A stretch of DNA of 64,000 bases. It comes from Paenarthrobacter sp. Z7-10 (GTDB lineage Bacteria; Actinomycetota; Actinomycetes; Actinomycetales; Micrococcaceae). The notes below the pieces were generated by a model. The model saw only the letters and a program-made list of their open reading frames with translations. It was not told the DNA's origin and did not search any database. The stretch lies in contig NZ_JADPVH010000001.1 of assembly GCF_026932795.1 (NCBI RefSeq), positions 47,332 through 111,331 of the forward strand, written 5' to 3'. Shown here in pieces: positions 24,744 through 33,919 of the stretch. The translations under genes were made by a program, and so were the position numbers. Each line of letters starts with the position of its first letter. Within the stretch, counting starts at the first letter, position 1.

Positions 24744-24857
24744 CCCCCGCTGGGACTGCGGCAGTGCTGCGACCCGTCCTGCCGCCGCATAATAAGGCCG
24801 TCAGGCATCAGGACACGTCCCCGCTCACTGGCACGTGGCGGGATGCCGTGTGGCTGG

Positions 24858-25751
24858 CTATTTCATTGTCCCGGCGGAAACCGAACCCTGCAGCTGACGT
24901 TGGAAAATCACGTAGACGATCAGCACTGGGACCACTGTCACGGTGACTGCGGCGAAGAGAGCACCAAAGTCGACGGCGTAGCCCATCTGCCCGGCGAAAG
25001 CCGCCAGCCCTTGGGACAGGACACGCGGGCCGGCCGCGTTGATGGAGACCGGAATGAGGAACTGATTCCACAATCCGAGGAAATTAAAGATCGCCACGGA
25101 GGCCAGGCCCGGCTTGGCCATGGGCAGCATCACCTGAAAGAAAGTCCGCCACTCACCGGCACCATCGATCGACGCAGCCTCGGTAATTTCATGCGGCAGC
25201 GTCTTGAAGAAGGAGAACAGGAAGAAGACGGTGAAGGGCAAGGCAAATCCGACATACGTCACGATCAGGCCCGGCAGCGTGTTCAGCAGCCCGATGTTCC
25301 GGAGGATGAAGAACAGCGGGACCATGGCCAGGAAGATCGGGAACGTCAGTCCGGCCAGCAGCAGATAGTAGATCGCCTTGCTGCCCGGAAAGGTGTACCG
25401 GGCAAGCACGTAAGCGCACATGGCCCCGAGCGTCATCACGATCAGCAGGGCGAAACCAACCACAATAACGGAGTTGAGGAAGTAACTCCCGATCCCGGCA
25501 CTGGTCCAGGCCCGAATGTAATTGTCGAAGTGCCAGACCTTGGGCAGCGCAAACGGTGAGGAGAAGATTTCCTCGGATGACTTAAAGGAGGACATGAAAG
25601 TCCACAGCAGAGGGAGAATGACAATCAGGGACCAAATGGCCAGCGCCGTATGGGAGATGGCGCCGAACACCCTGTCGCCGGGGGATTCGGCCACCTTCCT
25701 GGGCTCAAAATGGAGCGACCTGCGCGGTGCGGCTTCAATATTGGTAGCCAT
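24858..25751 (-). CDS. Carbohydrate ABC transporter permease, MalG-like
   Basis: A 297-residue inner-membrane permease with six helices, the C-terminal member of a heterodimeric sugar importer (MsmG/MalG type). The ATPase-contact EAA loop reads EAASIDGAGEWRTFFQVMLP. The start overlaps the stop of the MalF-like gene by one base (TAATG). It is the last gene of the cluster; no ATPase gene is included, so it probably shares a general MsmK-type ATPase. The linked SIS protein and kinase point to an amino sugar or a related saccharide as substrate. Confidence 0.9.
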   Translation of the reverse strand: MATNIEAAPRRSLHFEPRKVAESPGDRVFGAISHTALAIWSLIVILPLLWTFMSSFKSSEEIFSSPFALPKVWHFDNYIRAWTSAGIGSYFLNSVIVVGFALLIVMTLGAMCAYVLARYTFPGSKAIYYLLLAGLTFPIFLAMVPLFFILRNIGLLNTLPGLIVTYVGFALPFTVFFLFSFFKTLPHEITEAASIDGAGEWRTFFQVMLPMAKPGLASVAIFNFLGLWNQFLIPVSINAAGPRVLSQGLAAFAGQMGYAVDFGALFAAVTVTVVPVLIVYVIFQRQLQGSVSAGTMK

Positions 25752-26746
25752 TATTCGGACACATCCTTATTGCCGCCGGTTAGCCGGTTGACCAGGAACA
25801 CAATGCCGGAGAACAGCAACGTCATCACGGCCAGGACGACGCCCATGGCACTGGCCAAACCAAACTGACCCTTGTTGAAGGCCGTGAAAAACAGTTGCTG
25901 GGACATCACCAGGGTGGAATTGTTCGGTCCACCGCCGGAATTGAGCGCAGCCATGTAGACGAAGGCATCCAGTGCCAGGATGCCCATATAGATGTAGGCG
26001 GTCTGGATGTTGTCCCGGATCAGCGGAACCGTGATGGAGACCGCGGTGCGGATCCTGCCGGCACCATCGATGCGTGCGGCTTCGAACAGTTCGGCGGGTA
26101 TGCCTTTGATGCCGGCCACGAAGAGCACCATGTAAAAACCAACGAAACTCCATACGATGACGAAGATGGTGGCGATCATGGCAGTGCGTTCGTCACCGAG
26201 CCAGGGGAAAGATTTGAACTGGTTCAGGCCGACGGAAGTCAGCATTCCGTTGAGCAGACCGCTGGAGGGATCGTAGATCTGGCCCCACATGATGCCGATG
26301 GCGATCGCCGGAATGGTGTAGGGAAAGAAGGAGACCACGCGGTAGAAGCTCGAGTTGCGCAGGCCCTTGATCTGCCCCCTGCTGCTTCCGCCCACGGTCA
26401 CCAGGGTCGCGAGGATCAGCGAGAGAATAATTGTCACGATAGGCAGCACGATCACCAGCAGGATGTTGTTGCCCACGGCCTTCATGAACGTTTCGTCGGC
26501 AAAAAGCTTCTGATAGTTGGACAGCCCAATGAAGTTCATGGTCGGGGTAAAGCCGGACCAGTCAGTCATGGAGTAGTAGAAGGCCTGCGCGAAGGGCGAA
26601 ATCACGAAAATCAGGTAGATCACCAGAGGCACGCCGAGGAATACAACCATGAAACTGACCTTGTCGAATGTCAGCTTTTTCCGGCGCCGCCGGGCGGCGA
26701 CAGATCTGCCGCTGCCCGGTTGCACCTTGGTGTCGAGAGGAATCAT
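25751..26746 (-). CDS. Carbohydrate ABC transporter permease, MalF-like
   Basis: A 331-residue six-helix permease, the partner of the MalG-like protein. The EAA loop reads EAARIDGAGRIRTAVSITVP. An N-terminal basic cytoplasmic stretch (ARRRRKKLTFDK) precedes the first helix. The stop shares a base with the next start, and its own start overlaps the stop of the solute-binding gene by four bases, so the three are tightly coupled. Confidence 0.9.
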   Translation of the reverse strand: MIPLDTKVQPGSGRSVAARRRRKKLTFDKVSFMVVFLGVPLVIYLIFVISPFAQAFYYSMTDWSGFTPTMNFIGLSNYQKLFADETFMKAVGNNILLVIVLPIVTIILSLILATLVTVGGSSRGQIKGLRNSSFYRVVSFFPYTIPAIAIGIMWGQIYDPSSGLLNGMLTSVGLNQFKSFPWLGDERTAMIATIFVIVWSFVGFYMVLFVAGIKGIPAELFEAARIDGAGRIRTAVSITVPLIRDNIQTAYIYMGILALDAFVYMAALNSGGGPNNSTLVMSQQLFFTAFNKGQFGLASAMGVVLAVMTLLFSGIVFLVNRLTGGNKDVSE

Positions 26747-28155
26747 TTCACTTCAATCTTCTTTACCGAGCTGTCGTTGCGGACTTTGTCCGTGATCTTC
26801 TGCAGACCGGACGTCAGGGCCGCGACGTCGGACTTACCGTCCAGGAAGGTGTTCCAGACGACCAGCATGTCCTTGTTCGTGCCGTACAGATCAATGAAAT
26901 TCCAGGTGTAGATGTTGGAGCCCGCGGCGTCCAGCATCTTGGTCTGGGACACCAGCGCCGTCGAGCCGAAGCCGTCCGCCGGAACGGTGCCCTTGACGAT
27001 GGTCGGCGCCAGCTTGGTCTTGGCAAAGTTCGTTGCCGCGTCCTTGGAGAGCATGACCCGGAGCAGTTCCTTTCCACCGGCCGCGTTCTTGCCCTGAGTC
27101 GGGACGACGAACGGCTCGCCTGCCGCACTGTGCAGTGCCTCGTACGGGAACTTCCCGCCCGAGCTGATGGCCGGAACCGGCGCGCCGGTCATCTTGAAGT
27201 CCGCCTTGGTCTGATCCTTCATCTCGTTCTCGATCCAGGACCCGGATGGATACAGCAGCGCGTCCTGCGCGTTGCTCCACTGCGCCTGTGCAGCGGTGAA
27301 CTGAGTTCCGGAGCCGCCGGGCTTAAAGTAGCCGGCCTTAATCGCCTTCTCCATGGCAGCGAAAACGCTCTGCAGGGCCGGCTGCGACCAGCAGTCCGCC
27401 TTGAGGTTCTCCAGTGCCAGCCGGACGTCGTCGCCACCTTCCTTGACGGCGGACGCGATCGCCATTTCCTGGTAGTACGTTGCCGCTTCCTTGCCCCAGA
27501 CGAAGAGGTACTTGCCCTTGTCCTTGGCCTTGGCGCCGAGCGCCAGTGCCTCGTCCCACGTCTTGGGCACGGTCCAACCGTTTTCCTCGAACAGACTGGC
27601 CGAATACCACATGGCGTAGACGGTGAGGACATAGTTCAGGGCCGCCAGCTTTCCGTCGAAGGTGCCCGGTGCCAGCACACCCTCGTACAGGGTGTCCTTA
27701 ATAACGGTGCCCTCAAGGTTCTTGGCCTCAGTGACGGAGGTCAAGTCCTCCAGCTGGGCCAGGATAGTGCTGAAACCGATGGACTTCGCGCCCGAGTTGT
27801 CGATCAGGTCCGGCGGGTTGCCACCCACAAAGCGCGGCTGCAGTTCCTGCGAAATATCCGTCGAGGGCGCAATCTTGGCGGTGGAGCCGGAGTGGAGGGG
27901 CTCGAACTTCTTGCCGGCGAAATCCACGTAGTCGATGCCGTAGCCGCCCTTGAAAATCACCGCGTCAACCGTTGCCTTGTCGGCCATCCCGAAGGGGTTG
28001 GTATCCGAGACGGTTCCCGTGGGTCCGGCGGGAGTGGTGGTCCCGCCGCCTCCGGCGCAGGACGCCAGCGAGCCGCCCAACGGGAGTAGTACGGCTGCTG
28101 CAAGGGCGCCGCGAAGGAAGTTGCGGCGTTCCATCGGTTTGGGATGCATGTTCAT
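26743..28155 (-). CDS. Extracellular solute-binding lipoprotein of a sugar ABC importer
   Basis: A 470-residue family 1 substrate-binding protein. The N-terminus MERRNFLRGALAAAVLLP is Tat-like and runs into the lipobox LASC with Cys33, so it is probably exported and lipid-anchored. After it come the Gly/Thr-rich linker and the two-lobed binding fold (for example AMWYSASLFEENGWTVPKTW, typical of family 1 sugar-binding proteins). The start at 28155 has GGAAGG ten bases upstream. It is followed without a gap by two permease genes. Sequence does not reveal the sugar. Confidence 0.9.
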   Translation of the reverse strand: MNMHPKPMERRNFLRGALAAAVLLPLGGSLASCAGGGGTTTPAGPTGTVSDTNPFGMADKATVDAVIFKGGYGIDYVDFAGKKFEPLHSGSTAKIAPSTDISQELQPRFVGGNPPDLIDNSGAKSIGFSTILAQLEDLTSVTEAKNLEGTVIKDTLYEGVLAPGTFDGKLAALNYVLTVYAMWYSASLFEENGWTVPKTWDEALALGAKAKDKGKYLFVWGKEAATYYQEMAIASAVKEGGDDVRLALENLKADCWSQPALQSVFAAMEKAIKAGYFKPGGSGTQFTAAQAQWSNAQDALLYPSGSWIENEMKDQTKADFKMTGAPVPAISSGGKFPYEALHSAAGEPFVVPTQGKNAAGGKELLRVMLSKDAATNFAKTKLAPTIVKGTVPADGFGSTALVSQTKMLDAAGSNIYTWNFIDLYGTNKDMLVVWNTFLDGKSDVAALTSGLQKITDKVRNDSSVKKIEVK

Positions 28156-28249
28156 TTTTTACTGCCTTCCATTGGTGCTGCCATTGCGGTTTTCTGCGTC
28201 ATTTTCGTCCCGTGCTTATCTGCACGGACTGCACCGGTAACGGGGCTGA

Positions 28250-29005
28250 TCATGCCTCCCGCCTGATCCGGTCCTTGTACAGGTTCTCCAGCGCCTGGTT
28301 GTGCTCGTCGCCACCGGGAATGTTCGCGGAGATGTAGATGGGGGGCGTCTTTCCTGCCGCACGGATGCGCTCGGCTGCCCCGATGGTGAGCAGTTGCGCA
28401 ATGAACGCCGCCGTGATCGAGGAGACGGCTCCGACTCCTCCTCCGTCCGGGAGTTCAAGGGTCGTATCGCCGAACGGAGCCTTGTTATCAATAACGACAT
28501 CCGCTATTTCGCTCAGACGCACACCACTGGGATGTTTCGTGGCAACGCCGGCGGTATGCTGCAGGCTGGTGACCGCGATGAGCTTGTGCCCGCGCGACTT
28601 CGCCAGCAGAGCCAGCCCGACGATGGAGCCGTTGACGCCCGAATTGGAGGCAATGATGAAAACGTCGTGTTTCCCAACCGGGGAGAGCTTAAAGAGCTCT
28701 TCGACGACGGCCGGATCACGCTCCAGCGACGAGCCCTTCAGTGTTCCGGCTTCCCGGCTGCCCCTGAGCACGACATCCCGGAGCGCGATCTTGTTCGTCG
28801 GGATCAGGCCGCCGGCCCGGCCGGCGATTTCCATCGCAAAGGCCTCCGAATGTCCCGTTCCAAAAGCCTGTACCACCCCGCCGGCCTCAATGGCGCCCAC
28901 AATCAGCTCCACCGCGGCATCCAGCGCACCGGCGTTCGCCTCCGCGGCCAGCTGATTCAACCGCGATGCCACCTCCCGCAGATACGTGGAAACTAGTTCA
29001 GACAC
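28250..29005 (-). CDS. SIS-domain sugar isomerase-like protein (UPF0309 type)
   Basis: A 251-residue protein with one SIS domain, the phosphosugar-binding fold. The pattern AFGTGHSEAFAMEIAGRAGG near residue 48 is that of the UPF0309 group, and IIASNSGVNGSIVGLAL is the second phosphate loop. The GTG start at 29005 has AAGGAGG about seven bases upstream and overlaps the stop of the RpiR gene by 8 bp. The family relates to amino-sugar phosphate metabolism. Its place between regulator and transporter supports a role in processing the imported sugar. Confidence 0.85.
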   Translation of the reverse strand: MSELVSTYLREVASRLNQLAAEANAGALDAAVELIVGAIEAGGVVQAFGTGHSEAFAMEIAGRAGGLIPTNKIALRDVVLRGSREAGTLKGSSLERDPAVVEELFKLSPVGKHDVFIIASNSGVNGSIVGLALLAKSRGHKLIAVTSLQHTAGVATKHPSGVRLSEIADVVIDNKAPFGDTTLELPDGGGVGAVSSITAAFIAQLLTIGAAERIRAAGKTPPIYISANIPGGDEHNQALENLYKDRIRREA

Positions 29006-29978
29006 GGTTCCGCCTCCTTCGCTCCGCAGCCGGGCGTGCCAGCTGCTCCATCGGCGCCGCCTTGGACGCCGCCCGGTGCGGTCGCCGGTGCGCCGAAACG
29101 GCGATGGCTGAGGCGGCGAGTTTCGTGGTGGACTGGCCAAAGTTTTCCTGCGCCACCAGCAGGTACAGCAGGTCAAGAACCAGCAGCTGGACGTGCTTTG
29201 CCGACAGGTCATCCGGCTGCAGGAATTGTTCATGAACCGAGGTGATGATCTGCAGGTCCGCAGCCTCCGCCAGCGGCGAATCTGGATTATTGCTCAGCGC
29301 CACTGTCAGCGCTCCGGCGGCGCCAGCCTGCCGCAGCATCTGAATGGTTTCCTCGGTCCGTCCAGTATTGGAAATCCCCACGGCCACGCACGACTGGTCC
29401 TGGATCGCGGCGCTCGTCAGTCCGGCATGCACCTCGGACCAGTGGTGGGTGTTAATGCCGACCCGGTAGAGCCGGGACTGCATCTCCTTGGCCATCACGG
29501 CGCTTCCGCCGATGCCGTAGATGTCCACGTGAGTGCTCAGAGCAATTCTGCGGGCAATTTTTTTCATCAGGACCAGGTCCATCAGGGATGCCGTTTCCTG
29601 CAGCGAGCGGGTATGGGCGTTCATGAGGGTGCTGAGCACATCGCGCGGCGAATCGTCCGGTCCGAAGGCGCGGCCGATATCGGCCTTCCAGGATTCCCTG
29701 GCGTCACTGCGGCCCACGTCGGCGGCGATCCCGACCCGGAACGGGACGTAGCCGGCGTAGCCGATCAGCCGGCAGAAGCGGGTTACGGTGGCCGCTGACG
29801 TTCCGGTCTGCTCGGCCAACTCCATGATCGAGAGCTCAAGCGGGGCCTGTGGCTGTTCCAAAAGAAACGCGGCGATCTTCGCCATTGCCGCCGGCATTTC
29901 CGGTAACTTGGCCTGAATGCGGTTCACCACACCGACCGCAGACCCGGCTGCGGCAGAACGCGTGAACGTAGGCATCAT
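28998..29978 (-). CDS. MurR/RpiR family regulator
   Basis: A 326-residue regulator with an N-terminal RpiR helix-turn-helix (LSIMELAEQTGTSAATVTRF, about residues 50-75) and a C-terminal SIS domain (VDIYGIGGSAVMAKEMQSRL and VAVGISNTGRTEETIQML), which senses a phosphosugar. MurR regulates MurNAc catabolism in E. coli. The start at 29978 is chosen because the longer frame runs through a likely promoter. The Arg-rich tail is unusual. It heads the SIS-ABC operon and is divergent from the kinase gene, so it probably controls both. Confidence 0.88.
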   Translation of the reverse strand: MMPTFTRSAAAGSAVGVVNRIQAKLPEMPAAMAKIAAFLLEQPQAPLELSIMELAEQTGTSAATVTRFCRLIGYAGYVPFRVGIAADVGRSDARESWKADIGRAFGPDDSPRDVLSTLMNAHTRSLQETASLMDLVLMKKIARRIALSTHVDIYGIGGSAVMAKEMQSRLYRVGINTHHWSEVHAGLTSAAIQDQSCVAVGISNTGRTEETIQMLRQAGAAGALTVALSNNPDSPLAEAADLQIITSVHEQFLQPDDLSAKHVQLLVLDLLYLLVAQENFGQSTTKLAASAIAVSAHRRPHRAASKAAPMEQLARPAAERRRRNRV

Positions 29979-30013
29979 GAAAATCCGTTTCTTCAAATCG
30001 ATCGTTGTACGAA

Positions 30014-30042
30014 AACTATTCTCACGGGCCAATGTGTGTCAA
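30014..30042 (-). promoter_or_regulatory. Candidate promoter for rpiR operon
   Basis: A consensus -35 hexamer TTGACA (30037-30042, minus strand) is followed after 17 bases by ATAGTT (30014-30019), a poor -10. The -35 is strong, the -10 weak. The promoter sits inside the longer open frame of the RpiR gene, which is why I use the start at 29978. Confidence 0.35.
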
Positions 30043-30068
30043 GTCACATCGGGCACAGAATGATAACA

Positions 30069-31064
30069 ATGCCAACATTCCTTGCCGTAGACGCCGGCGG
30101 GACCTCCACCCGGGCGGTCCTGGTGGATGTCAGTGGACGCTGCCTTGGGTACGGGCAGGCGGGCGCTGGAAACCCTGTTTCCCGCGGAATTGAGGGGGCT
30201 TTGGCCTCCTTGGAGCATGCCGTGCGTGCGGCCATGGGAGCGGCCGGATCGCCGGCGGAAGGCTGTGCCTCGGCGGTGGTCGCCATGGCTGGCGCCTCCG
30301 TCCATTCGACCCCGGGACCGCTGGCCGAACGCCTCCGACGGCTCGGTCTGAAGGGTGGGGTAGTGATCGATGCTGATCTTTTGGCGATGTTTTTTTCCGG
30401 AACATATCAGCCGGACGGCTATGCCTTGGTCGCCGGAACTGGGGCGGTGGCTGCCCGGATCGAGGCGGGTCGGCTTGGCGCCGTCGCCGATGGCACGGGA
30501 TGGCTGCTCGGCGACGACGGATCAGGGTATTGGATCGGTCATCACGTCGTGCGGGCCGTGGTGGCGGCCCTGGATGGGCGTGGACCGAAAACGGCGCTCA
30601 CCTCAGCGCTGCTGACGGCGCTGGCTCTGGATCCGGCGGGGGTTGGTCGGCATCAGGGACGGCCGGAGACGGTGCAGCGGCTCATCCACGAGCTCTATGC
30701 GCTCCGTCCGGTGGAGCTTTCCAGGTTTGCTCCGCTGGCGTTTGCCGCTGCGGAGGACGACGTTGCCGGGCTGATTCTCGACCGTGCTGCTGCCGCTCTG
30801 GCCGGGACGCTCGCCGCCGTTACCGACGGCGCCGTTCCGGGACCTGTGGTTTTTGGTGGCAGCATCCTTACCCGCGGGGTCCGTGTGGCCGCCGCGGTGG
30901 AAGCGTCACTTCCTCCGGTGCTGCGCAGTGGCGGGGCCCCGGTCCTGGTTAGCGACGGTGTGGTGGGAGCGGCCGTGTTGGTCCTGCGGCACGCCGGGAC
31001 GGCAGTGGACGCGGACATTTTTGGTCGGATCAGCCGAACCCTCCAAGCCCTGCGCGCCGGCTGA
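30069..31064 (+). CDS. N-acetylglucosamine kinase-like BadF/BadG family ATPase
   Basis: A 331-residue sugar kinase of the BadF/BadG/NagK group in the ASKHA fold. The phosphate-1 loop reads FLAVDAGGTSTRAVLVDVSG, phosphate-2 VAGTGAVAARIEAG, and the adenosine loop VFGGSILTRGV. The likely substrate is GlcNAc, MurNAc or a related amino sugar, which the adjoining SIS-domain and RpiR genes support. The start at 30069 has no ribosome-binding site, and an in-frame ATG at 30060 is possible. It is divergent from the regulator, and the whole block looks like an amino-sugar uptake and activation unit. Confidence 0.85.
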   Translation: MPTFLAVDAGGTSTRAVLVDVSGRCLGYGQAGAGNPVSRGIEGALASLEHAVRAAMGAAGSPAEGCASAVVAMAGASVHSTPGPLAERLRRLGLKGGVVIDADLLAMFFSGTYQPDGYALVAGTGAVAARIEAGRLGAVADGTGWLLGDDGSGYWIGHHVVRAVVAALDGRGPKTALTSALLTALALDPAGVGRHQGRPETVQRLIHELYALRPVELSRFAPLAFAAAEDDVAGLILDRAAAALAGTLAAVTDGAVPGPVVFGGSILTRGVRVAAAVEASLPPVLRSGGAPVLVSDGVVGAAVLVLRHAGTAVDADIFGRISRTLQALRAG

Positions 31065-31086
31065 CGCCAGTGCGCACCGAGGCGTG

Positions 31087-31428
31087 CTAACCGCCGGCCG
31101 GTCCGCCGTCGTCGCCCGCCGCGCCGTTTCCGCCGCGATCCTTCGCCTGCCGGTGCGCTGAACTGAGGTTAATCCCGGAGCCTCTACCCAGGTGCTCGGC
31201 ATTTTCCTTATGGCTCATTGACAGCATTGCCGCGACGACGAGGGTGACTATGAAGGCCACGCCGAAGGCAATGGCGGCCAAATCGTAGCGCGGTGCGTGC
31301 GAGGTACCGCCGCTGGAGACCACCAGCGTGACAACCGCGGCAATGATGGCCAGGACCGCGGAGAAGATCAGCGGCGCTTTCACCGAGGTCCGCGGTTCGC
31401 CCGGCGATCCTGGTGTTCCATTCGCCAC
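31087..31428 (-). CDS. Small two-helix membrane protein
   Basis: A 113-residue protein with two hydrophobic segments (APLIFSAVLAIIAAVVTLVV and a second near residue 55-75), a basic, polar C-terminal tail and no recognised domain. The GTG start at 31428 has AGGAGG about eight bases upstream, so the longer frame is not used. Its function is unknown; such proteins are common in actinobacteria. Confidence 0.7.
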   Translation of the reverse strand: MANGTPGSPGEPRTSVKAPLIFSAVLAIIAAVVTLVVSSGGTSHAPRYDLAAIAFGVAFIVTLVVAAMLSMSHKENAEHLGRGSGINLSSAHRQAKDRGGNGAAGDDGGPAGG

Positions 31429-31458
31429 TGTGTGTCCTCCTGTTGATGACTGCCGCCC

Positions 31459-31508
31459 GCTCCGGGCGGCTGCCGCCGGCTCCGGGCGGCTGCCGCCGGC
31501 TCCGGGCC
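31459..31508. repeat. 20-bp tandem repeat, 2.5 copies
   Basis: The unit GCTCCGGGCGGCTGCCGCCG starts at 31459 and 31479, with a partial third copy. It lies just upstream of the small membrane protein's start on the minus strand. No function is evident. Confidence 0.75.
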
Positions 31509-31607
31509 GGGATGCTGCGTACGGCACAACCCGGCGTTCCGGCGATATGTCAGAAATGTTTTACGTTCAGTAGAACCCTATGGTCCAGTTTACGGCCTCG
31601 TCGCTCC

Positions 31608-32273
31608 TCAGCGTGTCCCTGGATCCTGGCGGCCTGCATCCGCCCCTGCCGTCCCGGTGGTGTCGTTTGCCGCGGACGTCCCTGCGGCTGCATTTGTCGT
31701 GGCCGCGTTGGCGGCATCGTGGCGGTAACTTAGGCCCGCCAGCAGCAGCAGCACCGCAAGAAATATGGCCGAGCCGCCAACCACGCCGAACAGCGCCTTG
31801 GTTCCCAGCGGAATGAAGAACGGCAGCAGCACGCCGGTGACAAAGAAGATGGTTCCGGTCCACAACCAGTCCCGGCCCAGCGCTGATCCATGGCGCGAAC
31901 GCCAGCCCACAGTGAGTCCGGTGGCGCCCAGAACGATGAAACAGATGCCTAGGCCGACGCCGTAGGCGAGCGGGCCGCGCAGGAAAAGGGAGAGCAGGCC
32001 GGCAACTGCGCAGACGACCACCTCGAAGACGAGGGCGCTCCGCAGACCGAGGCGCCGCACAGCTGCCATGGAGTTCAACTGCAGGATGGTGCCCGCACTC
32101 GCCAGCAGGTAGATGCCGGTGGTTAAGCTGGTGCCAAGGTCGGTTGGCTGCTGCCAGAACACGGTGACCAGCGCGAACAGCGCCGCGATGACCCCGCGCA
32201 GCAGGATCGGCTTATACGGCGCCGTGACGGAACCACTTCCCGACCCGTCGGCGGATTCCTTTGGCGCAGTCAC
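31608..32273 (-). CDS. Multi-helix membrane protein, DUF308/HdeD-like
   Basis: A 221-residue protein with about six hydrophobic segments, arranged like DUF308/HdeD proteins (LLRGVIAALFALVTVFW near the start and DWLWTGTIFFVTGVLLPFFI later). The GTG at 32273 is supported by AAGGAAGGAC about seven bases upstream. The C-terminal 40 residues are Ala/Thr/Gly-rich and soluble. Function unknown. Confidence 0.7.
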   Translation of the reverse strand: MTAPKESADGSGSGSVTAPYKPILLRGVIAALFALVTVFWQQPTDLGTSLTTGIYLLASAGTILQLNSMAAVRRLGLRSALVFEVVVCAVAGLLSLFLRGPLAYGVGLGICFIVLGATGLTVGWRSRHGSALGRDWLWTGTIFFVTGVLLPFFIPLGTKALFGVVGGSAIFLAVLLLLAGLSYRHDAANAATTNAAAGTSAANDTTGTAGADAGRQDPGTR

Positions 32274-32367
32274 CGGGTATGTCCTTCCTTCCCGCCGTTG
32301 GGCGGCCGTTCCGCTCCCGATCCCCGACAGCGCACCAACCATTCTAGCCGCGGGGCGCACGCCGGAC

Positions 32368-33696
32368 CTACCGCCGGTGTGCGCCGACCAGCATCCAGTG
32401 CGGGGAACGGGCACGCAGGCCCAGGGTCACGAACCGGAAAAGCATGTAACCGCCGGCAAAGGCGGTCCAGAGCCAGAGCAGACCGGTGAAACCGTCCAGG
32501 TCCATGGCCGCGACCCAGGCCAGCAGCGGCAGGTAAAGCAGCAGATTAACCACGCCGGCCAAAGCCAGGTAGCGCGCGTCGCCGGCGCCGATCAGGACGC
32601 CGTCGAGCACAAAGACACAGGCCGCCACCGGTTGTCCCAACGCGACGATCAGCAGCGCGGCTGCGAGGGCGGCATGCACGGCGTGATCTGGGGTGAAGAT
32701 CCAACCGATGCTCTGGGCCACCGCCAGGACCAGCGCCGAGGTAAGCACGCCGAAGCCGAGACCCCACAACACCATGGTCCGGGTCAGCATCCGCACGCTG
32801 GACAGGTTACTGGCCCCGAGCTCCTTGCCCACCAGCGCCTGGGCAGCAATGGCCAGCGCGTCCAGGGCAAACGCCAGGAAAGTGAAAATAGTCATCGCCA
32901 CCTGATGCGCAGCAAGGTTGACCGGCCCCTGTGCCGTGGCGACCAGTACGGTGGCGAAAATGGCCGCCCGCAGGCTCAGCGTGCGCAGCATCAGCCAGCT
33001 GCCGACCTTGGAAACGGCGCGGATGCCCCTCCAGTCAGGCCGGATTTTTACGCCGTGCCGACGCAGCCGGCGCAGCACTATGACCAGATATACGGCCGCC
33101 ATCCCCCATTGCGCCAGGCTGGTGCCAAGTCCCGAGCCGGCCACCGAAAGCTGCAGTCCGTACACCAGCACGGCATTGAGCACGATATTGACCGCGAAGC
33201 CTATCCCTGCCACCAACAAGGGCGTCCGGGTGTCCTGCAGCCCGCGCAGCACACCCGTTGCGGCCAGGATCAGCAGCATCGCGGGCAAACCGGGCATCGA
33301 AAACCGCAGATATTCGACGGCGAATTGCAGGACCTCCCGCTGCGCCCCCAAGACCGCAAGGACCGGCGCTGCCCAGAACGTCCCCGCCAAGGCAAGGGCG
33401 ATACCCAGCAGAGCGGCAAGCCACAAGCCGTCCCGCCCCACTGCGAGCGCCTCCGGCAGCCGCCCGGCGCCCAGCAGCCGGGCCACGGCCGGCGTCGTGG
33501 AGTAGGCCAGGAAAACCAGCAGGCCGACGGCGGTCTGCAGTACGGTGGACGCCAGCCCCACACCTGCCAGTTGGTCCACACCGAGGTGGCCCACGATGGC
33601 CGAGTCGGCCAGCAGGAACAATGGCTCGGCAATCAAGGCACCGAAGGCGGGCACGGCCAGCCGCAGAATTTGCCGGCGGATGGTCAGGGTGGGCAC
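32368..33696 (-). CDS. MATE family efflux transporter (DinF-like)
   Basis: A 442-residue, 12-helix sodium- or proton-coupled exporter of the MATE family, DinF subgroup. The start MPTLTIRRQILRLAVPAFGA, the conserved LADSAIVGHLGVDQLAGVGL and the second-half VPLLVAG-like helices fit the fold. GTG is used as start codon, with TAGGCT six bases upstream, so the mRNA is probably leaderless. Substrate unknown; the family removes cationic drugs. Confidence 0.9.
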   Translation of the reverse strand: MPTLTIRRQILRLAVPAFGALIAEPLFLLADSAIVGHLGVDQLAGVGLASTVLQTAVGLLVFLAYSTTPAVARLLGAGRLPEALAVGRDGLWLAALLGIALALAGTFWAAPVLAVLGAQREVLQFAVEYLRFSMPGLPAMLLILAATGVLRGLQDTRTPLLVAGIGFAVNIVLNAVLVYGLQLSVAGSGLGTSLAQWGMAAVYLVIVLRRLRRHGVKIRPDWRGIRAVSKVGSWLMLRTLSLRAAIFATVLVATAQGPVNLAAHQVAMTIFTFLAFALDALAIAAQALVGKELGASNLSSVRMLTRTMVLWGLGFGVLTSALVLAVAQSIGWIFTPDHAVHAALAAALLIVALGQPVAACVFVLDGVLIGAGDARYLALAGVVNLLLYLPLLAWVAAMDLDGFTGLLWLWTAFAGGYMLFRFVTLGLRARSPHWMLVGAHRR

Positions 33697-33702
33697 CAGA
33701 AC

Positions 33703-33708
33703 AGCCTA
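33703..33708 (-). promoter_or_regulatory. Leaderless-type -10 element (TAGGCT, N6, GTG)
   Basis: TAGGCT on the minus strand lies six bases before the GTG at 33696 of the MATE gene. It supports the GTG start and a leaderless transcript. Confidence 0.6.
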
Positions 33709-33746
33709 GGGCGAATATGTCTTGTGCGTTTTTGTTTTTCCCGCTA

Positions 33747-33774
33747 TGGACGTGACGAAGAACTGTCTTATAAT
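33747..33774 (+). promoter_or_regulatory. Promoter candidate for the Excalibur gene
   Basis: TGGACG (33747-33752) and a perfect TATAAT (33769-33774), separated by 16 bases, resemble a housekeeping sigma promoter. It lies about 145 bases before the start at 33920 in an AT-rich stretch that differs from its surroundings. A TAGACT at 33876-33881 could serve as an alternative -10 closer to the gene. Confidence 0.4.
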
Positions 33775-33919
33775 GACGGCCGCTACACCGCTGCCTTCTG
33801 GTGAAAATCGAATATTTCTCTCTTGTTATAAATCAGAAAACAGCAGTAACACGAAGATACGGTTCGGATTTCCTTTAGACTCCAATTGCAAGTCATCACT
33901 CGAATCACAGGGGAAACAA

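Noticed and set aside
32113..33804. 563-codon forward frame over the MATE gene
   Set aside because: The MATE protein is clear on the other strand; this frame is a mirror without recognisable motifs.
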